From Hymenobacter translucens (GTDB lineage Bacteria > Bacteroidota > Bacteroidia > Cytophagales > Hymenobacteraceae), in assembly GCF_020685205.1 (NCBI RefSeq), contig NZ_JAJERB010000008.1, forward strand, positions 1 to 64,000: a stretch of DNA of 64,000 bases. Reading direction: 5' to 3'. Numbering within the stretch: position 1 is the first letter of the stretch; each line of letters begins with the position of its first letter. This document shows, piece by piece, positions 34,119 through 42,904 of the stretch. A program made the position numbers and the translations under genes. The notes under the pieces are model-generated. The model made no database searches. It was not told the DNA's origin and worked only from the letters and a program-made list of their open reading frames with translations.

Positions 34119-35483
34119 CTACTTCAGGTCGTACCGGCTCCGGAACTTGTCGCGCAGGTAGGTTTGCTTGTTTTCCCGACTAAAGGCGCGGCCGTCGATG
34201 TAGGCGTGGGTGACGTTGTTGGTACGCATGTCGAGCAGGTCGCCGCTGCTCACGACCAGCGTGGCGCTCTTGCCGGTTTCGAGGGAGCCGTAATCTTTGT
34301 CGAGCCCCAGGATGCGGGCGGGCGTGAGCGTGACGGCCGTCAGGGCCTGCTCTTTGGTGAGGCCATGCCCGGCGGCGGTGCCGGCAATAAAGGCCAGGTT
34401 GCGGGAGCCGGGTACTTCCTGGTCGCCCTGGTAGTCAAGGCAGAACCGCACGCCGGCCTGCTGGAGCAGGAAGGGCAGCTTGTAGGGCAGGTCGTAGTCG
34501 TCTTCAGGGCGGCGGGGCAGGGCGTGAATGCGCGACACCACCACAGCAATGTCGTTCTGCTTCAGAAAGTCGAGCATCATCCAGGCGTCGCGCGCACCCA
34601 CCACGGCAACATTCTTCACGCCCAGGCGCTTAGCAAACCGCACGCTCTCCACGATTTCCTTGCCGTAGTCGACATGTACAAACAGGGTCTTGGAGCCGTC
34701 GAACAGCCCGCCCAGGGAAGACAGGCGTAGGTTTTCGCGGCGCCCGGCGGGCTGGGCACGGTAGGCGGCGGCCTCACCAAGCAGCTGCTCCAGGTCGCGC
34801 AGCTGGGCCTGGCGGGCCAGCTCCCGCTTCTCGGTTACCGAAGCATCCTCGGCCGGGTTCAGGCGCAGAACCATGGCCGGCCAGTTGAGGTGCAGGCCTT
34901 CGTCGGCACGGACCACGGCGTCCTGCCAGTTCCAGGCGTCGAGCTGCACTACGCTGCTCTGGCCCGAGAGCATGCCGCCCCGGGGCGTGACCTGGGCCAG
35001 CAGCACGCCGTTGGTACGCACGGTAGGAATGATATCGGAGTCTGTGTTATAGGCAATCAGGGAGCGGACGTTCGGGTTGAGCGTGCCTACTTCGGCTTCG
35101 TCCACGGTGGCCCGGATGGCGTCTACCTCCGTGAGGCCGATGGTGGTATTGGGCAAGATCAGGCCGGGGTAGATTTCCTGGCCTTTCACGTCCACCACCT
35201 CGTAGGCGCCCCTATCCTGGCTGAACCCGCTCTGGGCACCGGCATAGGTGATGCGGCCCTTGTCGAAGGCCACGGCCGCGTCGGAAATGACGGTGCCGTT
35301 GCCCACGTGCAGGGTACCACCCAGGAGCAGGATCGGCTTGCTCTGGGCCGGGGCCGGCTTGGGAACCTGGGCCAGGGCCGGCGTGGCGGTTAACAGGCTG
35401 ATAGCTGCTATGAAGCTGATAGCTAACATCTGTTGGCTTGTAGCTTTCAGCTTCTGAAGGAAAGAGGAAGATGCGGAACGCAT
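34119..35483 (-). CDS. Secreted amidohydrolase-family protein lacking the HxH metal motif
   Basis: A 454-residue exported protein with a composite-barrel amidohydrolase fold: an N-terminal beta-sandwich (ILLLGGTLHVGNGTVISDAAV), EIYPGLILPNTTIGL where HxH normally follows the PGLID-type strand, and a C-terminal GLTKEQALTAVTLTPARILGLDKDYGSLETGK. The metal-binding HxH is missing, so hydrolytic activity is doubtful. It lies 167 bp after the larger amidohydrolase fusion, whose N-terminal half has the same feature; the two may work together. The signal-peptide coding DNA is made of a dispersed repeat (35395-35460). Confidence 0.85.
   Translation of the reverse strand: MRSASSSFLQKLKATSQQMLAISFIAAISLLTATPALAQVPKPAPAQSKPILLLGGTLHVGNGTVISDAAVAFDKGRITYAGAQSGFSQDRGAYEVVDVKGQEIYPGLILPNTTIGLTEVDAIRATVDEAEVGTLNPNVRSLIAYNTDSDIIPTVRTNGVLLAQVTPRGGMLSGQSSVVQLDAWNWQDAVVRADEGLHLNWPAMVLRLNPAEDASVTEKRELARQAQLRDLEQLLGEAAAYRAQPAGRRENLRLSSLGGLFDGSKTLFVHVDYGKEIVESVRFAKRLGVKNVAVVGARDAWMMLDFLKQNDIAVVVSRIHALPRRPEDDYDLPYKLPFLLQQAGVRFCLDYQGDQEVPGSRNLAFIAGTAAGHGLTKEQALTAVTLTPARILGLDKDYGSLETGKSATLVVSSGDLLDMRTNNVTHAYIDGRAFSRENKQTYLRDKFRSRYDLK
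35395..35460. repeat. AGCTATCAGCT-type repeat inside a signal-peptide coding region
   Basis: On the minus strand the stretch has TTAGCTATCAGCTTCATAGC and AGCTATCAGCC, after AAGCTGAAAGCTACAAGCC. The same words occur in intergenic DNA at 50318-50343 and 58990-59035 (AAAGCTAACAGCTATCAGCT). Here they encode the hydrophobic core MLAISFIAAISLL of the amidohydrolase signal peptide. Confidence 0.5.
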
Positions 35484-35650
35484 GCGTTTTGTCTTTTAGG
35501 TCATCTTTCGATGAGGTTGTCGGCCTGAACTTGCCAAAGGCCCTTATCAGGTTTAAGCGAGTCGTTGTCAGACTTGTCGTTCTGATATAAGAAGGTTCTT
35601 CGCAAGCTCAGGCTGCTAGAACAGTAATAGAGCTAACAGCTTGAAATACC

Positions 35651-38600
35651 CTACTTATCCAGATCCTTTTCCTCGCCTACCGTGTCGCAGTGGAAGTGGC
35701 CGGTGGGCTTGGCGGTGGGGTTCTGGGTGGGGGCGCCGCCTTTCTTGGCGTCGAGCATTTTCTGCACAAGGCGGAGCTGCTCCTGGCGGATGGCAAGGCG
35801 CAGCTGCCGGTCGGTTTCGATGTCGAACAGCAGGCGGCCGTCCACGAAGGTGCGCTCGGCGTGGGCGTACACGCTCAGCGGGTTGTCAGACCACAAAACC
35901 ACGTCGGCGTCCTTGCCTTCCTTGATGCTGCCCATGTTCTTGTCGAGGTGAAGCATCCGGGCCGGGTTAATGGTGACCAGCTTGAGGGCTTCCTCTTCCG
36001 ACAGCCCGCCGTACTTCACCGTTTTGGCGGCTTCCTGGTTGAGGCGGCGGCTCATCTCGGCGTCGTCGGAGTTGATGGCCACGTTCAGGCCGGCGTCGTG
36101 CATGATGGCGGCGTTGTAAGGAATGGCGTCGCGCACCTCGTTTTTGTAGGCCCACCAGTCGGAGAACGTGCTGGCATTGGCGCCGTGGGCCTTCATCCGG
36201 TCGGCCACCTTGTAGCCTTCCAGAATGTGCGTGAAGGTATTCACCTTGAAGCCCATCTTGTCGGCCACGTTCAGCAACATGTTGATTTCGCTTTGCACGT
36301 AGCTGTGGCAGGTGATAAAGCGCTGGTTGTTCAGGATTTCCACCAGGGCCTCCAGCTCCAGGTCCCGGCGCGGGGCCTCCCCTTTCTTTTGCTTGCCCTT
36401 GCTGAGCTTGTTCCAGGCTTTCCACTGCTGCTCGTACTCGCGGGCCCGGGTGAAGGCATCCACGAACACCTGCTCCACGCCCATCCGCGTCTGCGGAAAG
36501 CGCAGCACGTTCAGCTCACCCCAGTTGCTTTGCTTTACATTTTCGCCCAGGGCAAACTTGATAAAGCCCGGAGCGCCCTGGATTTTCATCTGCTCGGCGC
36601 TCATGCCCCAGCGCAGCTTGATCAGCGCCGACTGCCCGCCGATGGGGTTGGCCGAGCCGTGCAGCAGCTGCGCGGCCACTACGCCCCCGGCCAGGTCGCG
36701 GTAGATGTCCACGTCCTCGGGGTCCACCACGTCGCTCACCCGCACTTCGGACGTCACGGCCTGGGTACCTTCGTTGACACCCTCGGAAATGGCGATGTGG
36801 GAGTGCTCGTCGATGATGCCGGGCGTGAGGTGCTTGCCGGTACCATCGATGGAGCGGGCCCCGGAGGGCAAGCTCAGGTTGCGGCCGATTTTGGCGATTT
36901 TGCCGTTCTGGAGCAGCACATCGGTGTTTTCAAGCTTACCGGCCGCCTCCGAGGTCCACACCGTGGCATTCTTGATGAGTACCGTCTGCTGAGCCGGCAC
37001 CGCCGGGCGGCCGTAGGCCGCAAACGGGTACAGTACCTGGCCCAGCTGCACCGGTGCAGGCGTTTTCACCGAGTCGCGCTTGGCGGCCAGGCTGGCCTGC
37101 TCCTGCCGTACAGCCCGCCACTTTACGGTGCTCGCGTCGGGCAGCATTCCGTCGCCCTGAAATACCCGGCCCTCGGCGGTGTAGTAGCCGGTGAGGCGGA
37201 TGGAGCCGGATTGTTGGTTGTTGGTTGTTAGTTGTCCGTTATTGGGTGTAGGCGTAGCAGCCGGAGCTTGCGGCTTGCGGCCGGCGGCGGGCACCTTATC
37301 CTTTGGGTTGTACACGATGGTTGCCAGCTCGCCATTCACCGTCATGGAGCCGCGCACGGTGTCGCCGGGGGCTAAGGCCAGACGCAGCTCGGGGGCGGCG
37401 GCGTTGCCGGCCACCATCATGCGCATCTCGGGCTGGGCCCCGATTTTCAGCGTGTACACGCCCCGGTAGTCGGTGGGCAGCTCGCTGAGCTGGTACCGCT
37501 CGCCCTGCACCCAGTTGTCGAGCAGCACATTGTCGTCGGCAAACAGGCGGGTGGAGCACACCAGGAAGTTGGCCTGCATGCCGGGCTTCAGCCCGCCAAC
37601 CTGGTTCTGAACCTTCAGTAGCAGGGCGGGCGTGGCAGTCAAAGCCTGCAGCGCCGCTTCTTCCGACAGACCGTGGGCAATGGCTTTGCGCAGGTTGGGC
37701 AGGAATTTCTTTTTGTCTTTAAGGTCGGCGGCGCTGATGGCGAAGGGCACGCCGGCCCTGGCCAGCATGGCGGCGTTGGCCGGCGCCATCTCCCAGTGCT
37801 TCAGCTCTTCCAGCCGCAGGCGGGAGGCGTCGTATACGTCGTCCACGTTGTAGGCGTCGGGGAAGTTCAGGCTCAGAATCAGCGGGGCCTTGGTGGCTTG
37901 GATGTCGGGCAGGCGCTGGTACTCGTCGCCCCGGCCTTTCAGGATGTACTGCACCCCGAACTCGTCGCCCACCCGGTCGGCGCGCAGCGCGGAGAGCTTG
38001 TCGCGCACCTCGAAGATCTGGGGCAGGCTGCGCTGCTGGCTAAACGCCCGCAACGACAGATTCTGCTCCCGGGAGGGGTTTCGCTGGTTCCAATCGGCAT
38101 CCAGAAACGTCTGGCGCAGCAGGGAGATGCTGCCCATCAGCGAGCTGGGATAGTCCTGGGTGCTGGTGCCTTTGTCAAAGGAAAAAGCGGCGGCGGCGCG
38201 GTCGAGCAGCACCACCTCGTTTTCCCGGCGCTGGGTGTTGAGCGTCACCAGGGCGGCCGTGCCGCGGGCAATACCGTCGGGCTGGTGGGTGAGCACCGCC
38301 CCGAAGCCCAGCTTACGGTAGGCCGCGGCCTGCTCGTCGTTGAGGCGAAACACCTCGGCGGCATTTACCTCGGGGTGCACGGCCTGGTTCCAGCTGTAAG
38401 CACCGGTTTTCTGGCTTTCAAACTGCGGCCCGCTGCGGCGGCCCTGTCGGGCGGCGGGCGGCTGCACGGGCAGGCCGTAGCTGGTGTACAGGTCTACGAA
38501 GCCGGGGTAAATGAACTTGCCCTTCAGGTCCTGCACCACGGCCCCGGCCGGAATCTTAATGCCAGTGCCCACGGCCTCTACCCGCCCGTCCCGGATGAGC

Positions 38601-38779
38601 AGGGTGGCGTCGGTAAGCCGGGTTTTGTAGTCGGTGAAGATAGTGGCGTGGGTGAAGGCAAACACGCCCGGGCGCTGGTCATAGACGCCGTTGCGCGGAA
38701 AGGTGCTGGGCTGGGCATAGGCGGCGGCACTGCCGAGCAGCAGCGCCCCGAGGCCCAGCCGGCGAAGAGAAAAGAGCAT
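35651..38779 (-). CDS. Secreted double amidohydrolase, fused inactive and active domains
   Basis: A 1042-residue exported protein with a signal peptide (about 1-22). The first half (about 25-430) is an amidohydrolase domain lacking HxH (YPGFVDLYTSYGLP) but keeping the C-terminal GLSEEAALQALTATPALLL. A beta-rich part and a low-complexity linker (about 510-530) follow. The second half (about 600-1035) is a complete domain: TPGIIDEHSHIAI with HxH, ITCHSYVQSE, NTFTHILEG and AINSDDAEMSRRLNQEAAK with the catalytic Asp region, ending GLSEEEALKLVTINPARMLHL. It resembles imidazolonepropionase/dipeptidase-type hydrolases of Bacteroidota. The substrate is unknown. It heads a two-gene cluster with the 454-residue protein. 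Confidence 0.9.
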   Translation of the reverse strand: MLFSLRRLGLGALLLGSAAAYAQPSTFPRNGVYDQRPGVFAFTHATIFTDYKTRLTDATLLIRDGRVEAVGTGIKIPAGAVVQDLKGKFIYPGFVDLYTSYGLPVQPPAARQGRRSGPQFESQKTGAYSWNQAVHPEVNAAEVFRLNDEQAAAYRKLGFGAVLTHQPDGIARGTAALVTLNTQRRENEVVLLDRAAAAFSFDKGTSTQDYPSSLMGSISLLRQTFLDADWNQRNPSREQNLSLRAFSQQRSLPQIFEVRDKLSALRADRVGDEFGVQYILKGRGDEYQRLPDIQATKAPLILSLNFPDAYNVDDVYDASRLRLEELKHWEMAPANAAMLARAGVPFAISAADLKDKKKFLPNLRKAIAHGLSEEAALQALTATPALLLKVQNQVGGLKPGMQANFLVCSTRLFADDNVLLDNWVQGERYQLSELPTDYRGVYTLKIGAQPEMRMMVAGNAAAPELRLALAPGDTVRGSMTVNGELATIVYNPKDKVPAAGRKPQAPAATPTPNNGQLTTNNQQSGSIRLTGYYTAEGRVFQGDGMLPDASTVKWRAVRQEQASLAAKRDSVKTPAPVQLGQVLYPFAAYGRPAVPAQQTVLIKNATVWTSEAAGKLENTDVLLQNGKIAKIGRNLSLPSGARSIDGTGKHLTPGIIDEHSHIAISEGVNEGTQAVTSEVRVSDVVDPEDVDIYRDLAGGVVAAQLLHGSANPIGGQSALIKLRWGMSAEQMKIQGAPGFIKFALGENVKQSNWGELNVLRFPQTRMGVEQVFVDAFTRAREYEQQWKAWNKLSKGKQKKGEAPRRDLELEALVEILNNQRFITCHSYVQSEINMLLNVADKMGFKVNTFTHILEGYKVADRMKAHGANASTFSDWWAYKNEVRDAIPYNAAIMHDAGLNVAINSDDAEMSRRLNQEAAKTVKYGGLSEEEALKLVTINPARMLHLDKNMGSIKEGKDADVVLWSDNPLSVYAHAERTFVDGRLLFDIETDRQLRLAIRQEQLRLVQKMLDAKKGGAPTQNPTAKPTGHFHCDTVGEEKDLDK
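37202..37240. repeat. Dispersed GGACAAC repeat inside an amidohydrolase linker
   Basis: On the minus strand this reads AACGGACAACTAACAACC and AACAACCAACAA, matching one arm of the intergenic element at 49088-49157 (GGACAACGAACAACTGACAA). It encodes the low-complexity linker NNGQLTTNNQQSG between the domains of the fused amidohydrolase. Confidence 0.5.
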
Positions 38780-38960
38780 CAGGAAGAAGACAATTTAAGG
38801 AAAGGCCGACCGGCTCCGGGAGTCAAGTTGGAGCGGTGGGCGTTTTCAAAGGTATTCAAAGAATCGGGTTGGCAAACTGCCGAACCCGGCGTGCGGAGCC
38901 AACTTTTTCGAAAGCACCACAGTTATAAATAATATCCTGTTTTAATTTCTCTTCACCGCT

Positions 38961-39173
38961 ATGCGCAAAGGCACCAAAGTATCCTGGAAGTACGGCACTG
39001 GCACGGCCACCGGCAAGATTGAGGAAACGCACAAGGAGTCCGTTACCCGCAAGCTCAAGGGGCACGACATCACCCGCAACGGCACGGCCGACAACCCTGC
39101 CTTCGTCATCGTGCAGGACAATGGCGACCGGGTCATCAAACTGAAAAGTGAGGTGAAGGAAGTAACCAAATAG
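38961..39173 (+). CDS. Small Tudor-like protein of the DUF2945 (HVA1) family
   Basis: A 70-residue protein: MRKGTKVSWKYGTGTATGKI, HKESVTRKLKGHDITRNGTA, DNPAFVIVQDNGDRVIKLKS. The start KGTKVSWKYG-G-A-GKI and the end NPAFVIVQDNGDRVIKL are the marks of this short Tudor/SH3-like family found in bacteria and fungi. The role is unknown; it is cytoplasmic and small. It is a single gene followed by a bidirectional terminator. Confidence 0.85.
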   Translation: MRKGTKVSWKYGTGTATGKIEETHKESVTRKLKGHDITRNGTADNPAFVIVQDNGDRVIKLKSEVKEVTK

Positions 39174-39212
39174 CGCAGCCGGCCCTGCCCCGTCTGCGCT
39201 CCGCTTAAAAGC

Positions 39213-39249
39213 AAAACGGCCCCGCTGAAAAGCTCAGCGGGGCCGTTTT
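39213..39249. terminator. Bidirectional terminator
   Basis: AAAACGGCCCCGCTGA pairs with TCAGCGGGGCCGTTTT. A-runs and T-runs on both sides let it serve both the small Tudor-like gene and the convergent permease gene. Confidence 0.9.
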
Positions 39250-39264
39250 CAAAGAATAAGGAGT

Positions 39265-40848
39265 TTACAGGTTGTCTTTATCGGGCTCGATAAAGGCCTG
39301 CTCTTCCATTTCGGTGGGAATCACGACGATGCCCTGCTGCAGCTTGGAGTTGCGCTTGCCGTAAACGAAGTAGACGACGAACCCAAGCAGCATCCAAATA
39401 ACGGCCAGCTTCAGCGTATCGGCGTCCAGGCCTACAATCATGGCCGTGCACACCAGCATGCCCATCAGCGGCACGAAGGGAAACGAGGGCGACGAGAGCG
39501 GGGCCCGGAACGGACGGTGCTGGGCGGGATCCGACTTGCGCATAATCCACACCCCGGCCGATACCAGCACGAAGGCCAGCAGCGTGCCGAAGGAAGTCAG
39601 GTCGCCGGCCAGGGAGCCGGGTACGAAGGCCGCGAACAAGCCCACGAACACCAGCAGGGCCAGGTTTGACTTGTAGGGCGTGCGGAACTTGGGGTGCAGC
39701 TCGGAGAAAGCCTTGGGCATCAGCCCGTCGTTGGCCATCGAGAAGAACACCCGGCTCTGGCCCATCAGCATCACCAGAATAACCGAGGAGAAACCAGCCA
39801 GGATAGCCACCGTAACGGCCGTAGCCAGCCACTCGTAGCCCGGCATGTGCGCCGCAATTGCATATGTCACGGATGCCTCACCGCCCAGGGCCGGGTCAGC
39901 AAACTCGCGCCAGTTGGCAACGCCCGTCAGCACGTGGCCGAACAGGATGTAAAGAACCGTACAGATGGCCAGGGAGCCGAGGATACCGATGGGCATGTCG
40001 CGCTTGGGGTTCTTGGCTTCCTGCGCGGCGGTGCTCACGGCGTCGAAGCCGATAAAGGCAAAGAATACGATGCCCGCGCCGCCCAGAATGCCGCCCCAGC
40101 CGTGCTTGTTCCAGCCGGTGTACTCCCGCACGATGGCGCCAGCCGCGTTCTTGACGGGCTCGGCGTTGTCGGGAATCAGGTAGGGCGTGTGGTTGGCGTG
40201 GTTGATAAACTGCCAGCCTACCGCAATGAAAATCAACACGATGGCGACTTTCACCACCACGATAACGGCGTTGAAGATGGCGGACTCCTGCGTGCCCTTG
40301 ATCAGCAGCAGGGAAAGCACTACGATAATCAGCAGGGCCGGCAGGTTGATGAAGCCCTGCTGGGTGATGCCGTCCACCACCGAGCTTTCGAAGGGCGAGT
40401 GGCTCAGACTATAGGGTATGCTGGTGCCAAAGACTTCCAGGAGCTTGTTCAGGTATTCGCTCCAGGCAATGGCCACCGTGGCGGCGCCCAGGGCGTACTC
40501 CATAATGAGCGCCCAGCCGATAACCCAGGCCACGAACTCGCCCATGGTGGTGTAGGCATAGGTGTAGGCCGAGCCGGCAATGGGAATCATGGCGGCAAAC
40601 TCGGCGTAGCACAGGCCCGCGAAGGCGCAGCCGATAGCGGCCACGACGAAGGCCAGCGTCACGCCCGGACCCGAGGTTTGGGCAGCCGCAGCAGCCGTGC
40701 GCACAAACAGGCCGGCGCCAATGATAGCACCAATACCCAGCGCCATCAGGTTCAGAGCGCCCAGCGTGCGTTTCAGCGTGCCGTGGCCAGAGGAGTTTGC
40801 TTCGCCCAGCAGTTGGGCCAGCGGTTTTTTGGCGAAGATGTTTGCCAT
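39265..40848 (-). CDS. APC-family amino acid permease (cationic amino acid transporter type)
   Basis: About 527 residues from the Met at 40848 (MANIFAKKPLAQLLGEA). The open frame continues 63 codons upstream, but that part is not family-like. The protein has about 12-13 membrane helices. Family marks are LGIGAIIGAGLFVRT in helix 1, AFAGLCYAEFAAMIPIAGSA, FFAFIGFDAVSTAAQEAKNP and a C-terminal FRAPLSSPSFPFVPLMGML. It resembles bacterial CAT-type amino acid/proton symporters. It is a single gene, convergent with the Tudor-like gene. Confidence 0.94.
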   Translation of the reverse strand: MANIFAKKPLAQLLGEANSSGHGTLKRTLGALNLMALGIGAIIGAGLFVRTAAAAAQTSGPGVTLAFVVAAIGCAFAGLCYAEFAAMIPIAGSAYTYAYTTMGEFVAWVIGWALIMEYALGAATVAIAWSEYLNKLLEVFGTSIPYSLSHSPFESSVVDGITQQGFINLPALLIIVVLSLLLIKGTQESAIFNAVIVVVKVAIVLIFIAVGWQFINHANHTPYLIPDNAEPVKNAAGAIVREYTGWNKHGWGGILGGAGIVFFAFIGFDAVSTAAQEAKNPKRDMPIGILGSLAICTVLYILFGHVLTGVANWREFADPALGGEASVTYAIAAHMPGYEWLATAVTVAILAGFSSVILVMLMGQSRVFFSMANDGLMPKAFSELHPKFRTPYKSNLALLVFVGLFAAFVPGSLAGDLTSFGTLLAFVLVSAGVWIMRKSDPAQHRPFRAPLSSPSFPFVPLMGMLVCTAMIVGLDADTLKLAVIWMLLGFVVYFVYGKRNSKLQQGIVVIPTEMEEQAFIEPDKDNL

Positions 40849-41239
40849 AGAAGCGGTAAGGGGTAGAACGAAAGATGAAGCCGAGGCATCCCGAAAAAGC
40901 GCTTCGGGGGGCCCGAATATAGACGATAATCGGCATTCCTGCTCCAAAAGAGCCCGACTAGCAACCAGGGTTGCACACCGGCCTGCTCTTTTGTCAATCT
41001 TACTCTCCCTGCCGCATGGCGCTGGCAACTTTTGCAAGCAGACCAGCCCTGTTTTTCAATTTTTGCTTAAAGGCGTGGCTTTATCGAAAGTAACTTCCGC
41101 TACCGTTTTATCTGGTCAAGCAGCCGGAACTGTCGGTTCCATGAGTCCCTTGGTTGCCGGCGTTTGTTAAGCAAGCAGCCAGAAAGAAGTGGCTTTGCCC
41201 CAAGCTGATTTCTGGGCACACCGGAACCCATCCGCAAGA

Positions 41240-42550
41240 CTATGGTTGGCGCAACACCAATCGGCCATGGAACTGGCGCCCGTCTGGCTCAAGAGCTACC
41301 ACCTGGTATAGGCCCGGCGACAGCGCCTGTACGTCGAGCTTGTCCATTCCTGGCCGCAGCCACACGCGCTGCCGCAGCCGACCCGTTGCGTCGTAGAAGG
41401 CCACTTCTCGAAGCTGGGCCGAAGCAGGCAGCCAGACAACATCACTGGCGGGGTTGGGATACAAACCGAGCAGCGGTTGGCTTTGGGCCTGTTTGCTCCC
41501 CAGCGCCGCGCCGGTGAACCGGTTCAGCAAGCCGCGGGCGGGCGACGCCGTCCAGGCCCGACCCGTGGCGGTTATGGCAAGCTGGGAATGCGCCGTGCTA
41601 GTTTCCAGTGGCCGCCATGTCGTGCCATCGTCGGTCGAGATGCTGGAGCCAATCTGGTCGTTGCCACCGGGCTGCCCCACTGATATATACGAGCCCGTCG
41701 ACCCAGGCACAGCAGTCAGATCAGCCCGATGGATTGGCCCGGAGGTTGTAACCGGAGCCCAGGTAGTGCCGCCGTCGGCAGTGCGCAGTACCTGCCCCGA
41801 ACTCGTCAGAATCACTCCATTTCGGTCATTCCGAAAGCTGAGCAGTTGTGGCGGGCTGCTTGCCCCTACTGCCGCCGCCGACCAGGTCAGGCCGCGGTCG
41901 GCCGAGTGCAGCACCCACCCAAGCCGCGTACCAAGCCACAGGTGGTCGTCCAAGCGGACGCAGTTTAGCACCTGATCTGTGTTAGGCACCGGCAGCGTCT
42001 GCGGGCCCTGCCAGGTGGCACCGCCATCAGTGGTGCGGTACACCTGCTTGTCCGACATGTTGGGGTCCCAACGAATCAGCACACCGGTAACGGCATCGAA
42101 AAAGCGGACAAAGCGCATAAAGGTAGCCGTGGGTGCAGAGCCCGGGACGAAGCCCGCAATGCCAGTGGTGGTGCGCACCAGCCGACTCTGCCGCGTCTGG
42201 GCATTTTGAAGCAGCGCCCAGGCCCGGCTGCCGTCCAGCGCCCAGACATCCGTTATGATGGTACCGCTACCGGCCGGGTCCGCGTTGCCTCCGCCCAGAT
42301 ACTCAGTTTGCCAGGTTTGCCCCTCATTAAGGGTCGTAAACACGTAGTTCTGAAAATTTCCCGCGCTTTGAGACTCGAACATCTGGCCCCACACGACGCC
42401 CGCAGCGGGCAGCTGCAGGTTGCTTACCGTGCGGAGCTGATTCGGGAAGGCGGTCCAGGGTGGTGTGGTTACGGGAGCCCACGGGACCTGAGCCTGCGTT
42501 AGGGTGGAACCTAGCAGGACCACCAGCAGGAGAGTAATTTGCTTATGCAT
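41240..42550 (-). CDS. Secreted YCF48/BNR-repeat propeller protein with T9SS sorting domain
   Basis: A 436-residue exported protein with a signal peptide (MHKQITLLLVVLLGSTLTQAQ). Repeated motifs such as TLNEGQTWQTEYLG, TTDGGATWQGPQ, SADRGLTWSAAA and TADGGTTWAPVT are BNR/Asp-box blades of a sialidase-like or photosystem-stability-factor-like propeller. The last 75 residues are a T9SS type A domain (LLGLYPNPASDVVWLP ... GLYQVVALEPDG). No catalytic sialidase residues can be assigned. It is probably a surface or secreted protein of unknown role. Confidence 0.88.
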   Translation of the reverse strand: MHKQITLLLVVLLGSTLTQAQVPWAPVTTPPWTAFPNQLRTVSNLQLPAAGVVWGQMFESQSAGNFQNYVFTTLNEGQTWQTEYLGGGNADPAGSGTIITDVWALDGSRAWALLQNAQTRQSRLVRTTTGIAGFVPGSAPTATFMRFVRFFDAVTGVLIRWDPNMSDKQVYRTTDGGATWQGPQTLPVPNTDQVLNCVRLDDHLWLGTRLGWVLHSADRGLTWSAAAVGASSPPQLLSFRNDRNGVILTSSGQVLRTADGGTTWAPVTTSGPIHRADLTAVPGSTGSYISVGQPGGNDQIGSSISTDDGTTWRPLETSTAHSQLAITATGRAWTASPARGLLNRFTGAALGSKQAQSQPLLGLYPNPASDVVWLPASAQLREVAFYDATGRLRQRVWLRPGMDKLDVQALSPGLYQVVALEPDGRQFHGRLVLRQP

Positions 42551-42904
42551 GCCTGGAATATACTTATCGACCCGAAAATATCTATTCTCTGACGCAGGAG
42601 AACTTCACGAAGCACCGGGGCATCGCACCGCCGCAGTACCGGCCACTGAACTTAGAAGTCGCCCGCCGGTTTACCGGTCAGGACGAGCCACCATGAAAGC
42701 CCGGCATCTGGGTTGCAAAAGCCGTATTTCCCCATCAATCGAACACCGCCCGTTCCCCGGAAAGAAAGGTTCAGCTAGGCCCGACCGTCCTTGGTTTGTT
42801 CGCATACTTTTATCCGGTCTAACTCCGTCTTTCCGGAGTGGTTTTCTATATTTGACCTACGCCCTACCGGTGCGCCGGCCCGGGCTCCACTACAACCTAC
42901 CACC
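42551..42904. other. 354-bp intergenic region with a promoter
   Basis: This lies between the divergent T9SS propeller gene and the metallo-beta-lactamase gene. A TATATTTG at 42847-42854 matches the -7 consensus and lies 50 bp before the plus-strand start. A second candidate, TACTTTTA, lies near 42807-42814. Nothing else was recognised. Confidence 0.5.
42847..42854 (+). promoter_or_regulatory. -7 element for the MBL/rhodanese gene
   Basis: TATATTTG fits TAnnTTTG exactly and supports the start codon at 42905 rather than an upstream one at 42791, which would lie before the promoter. No good TTG -33 element is seen. Confidence 0.5.
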
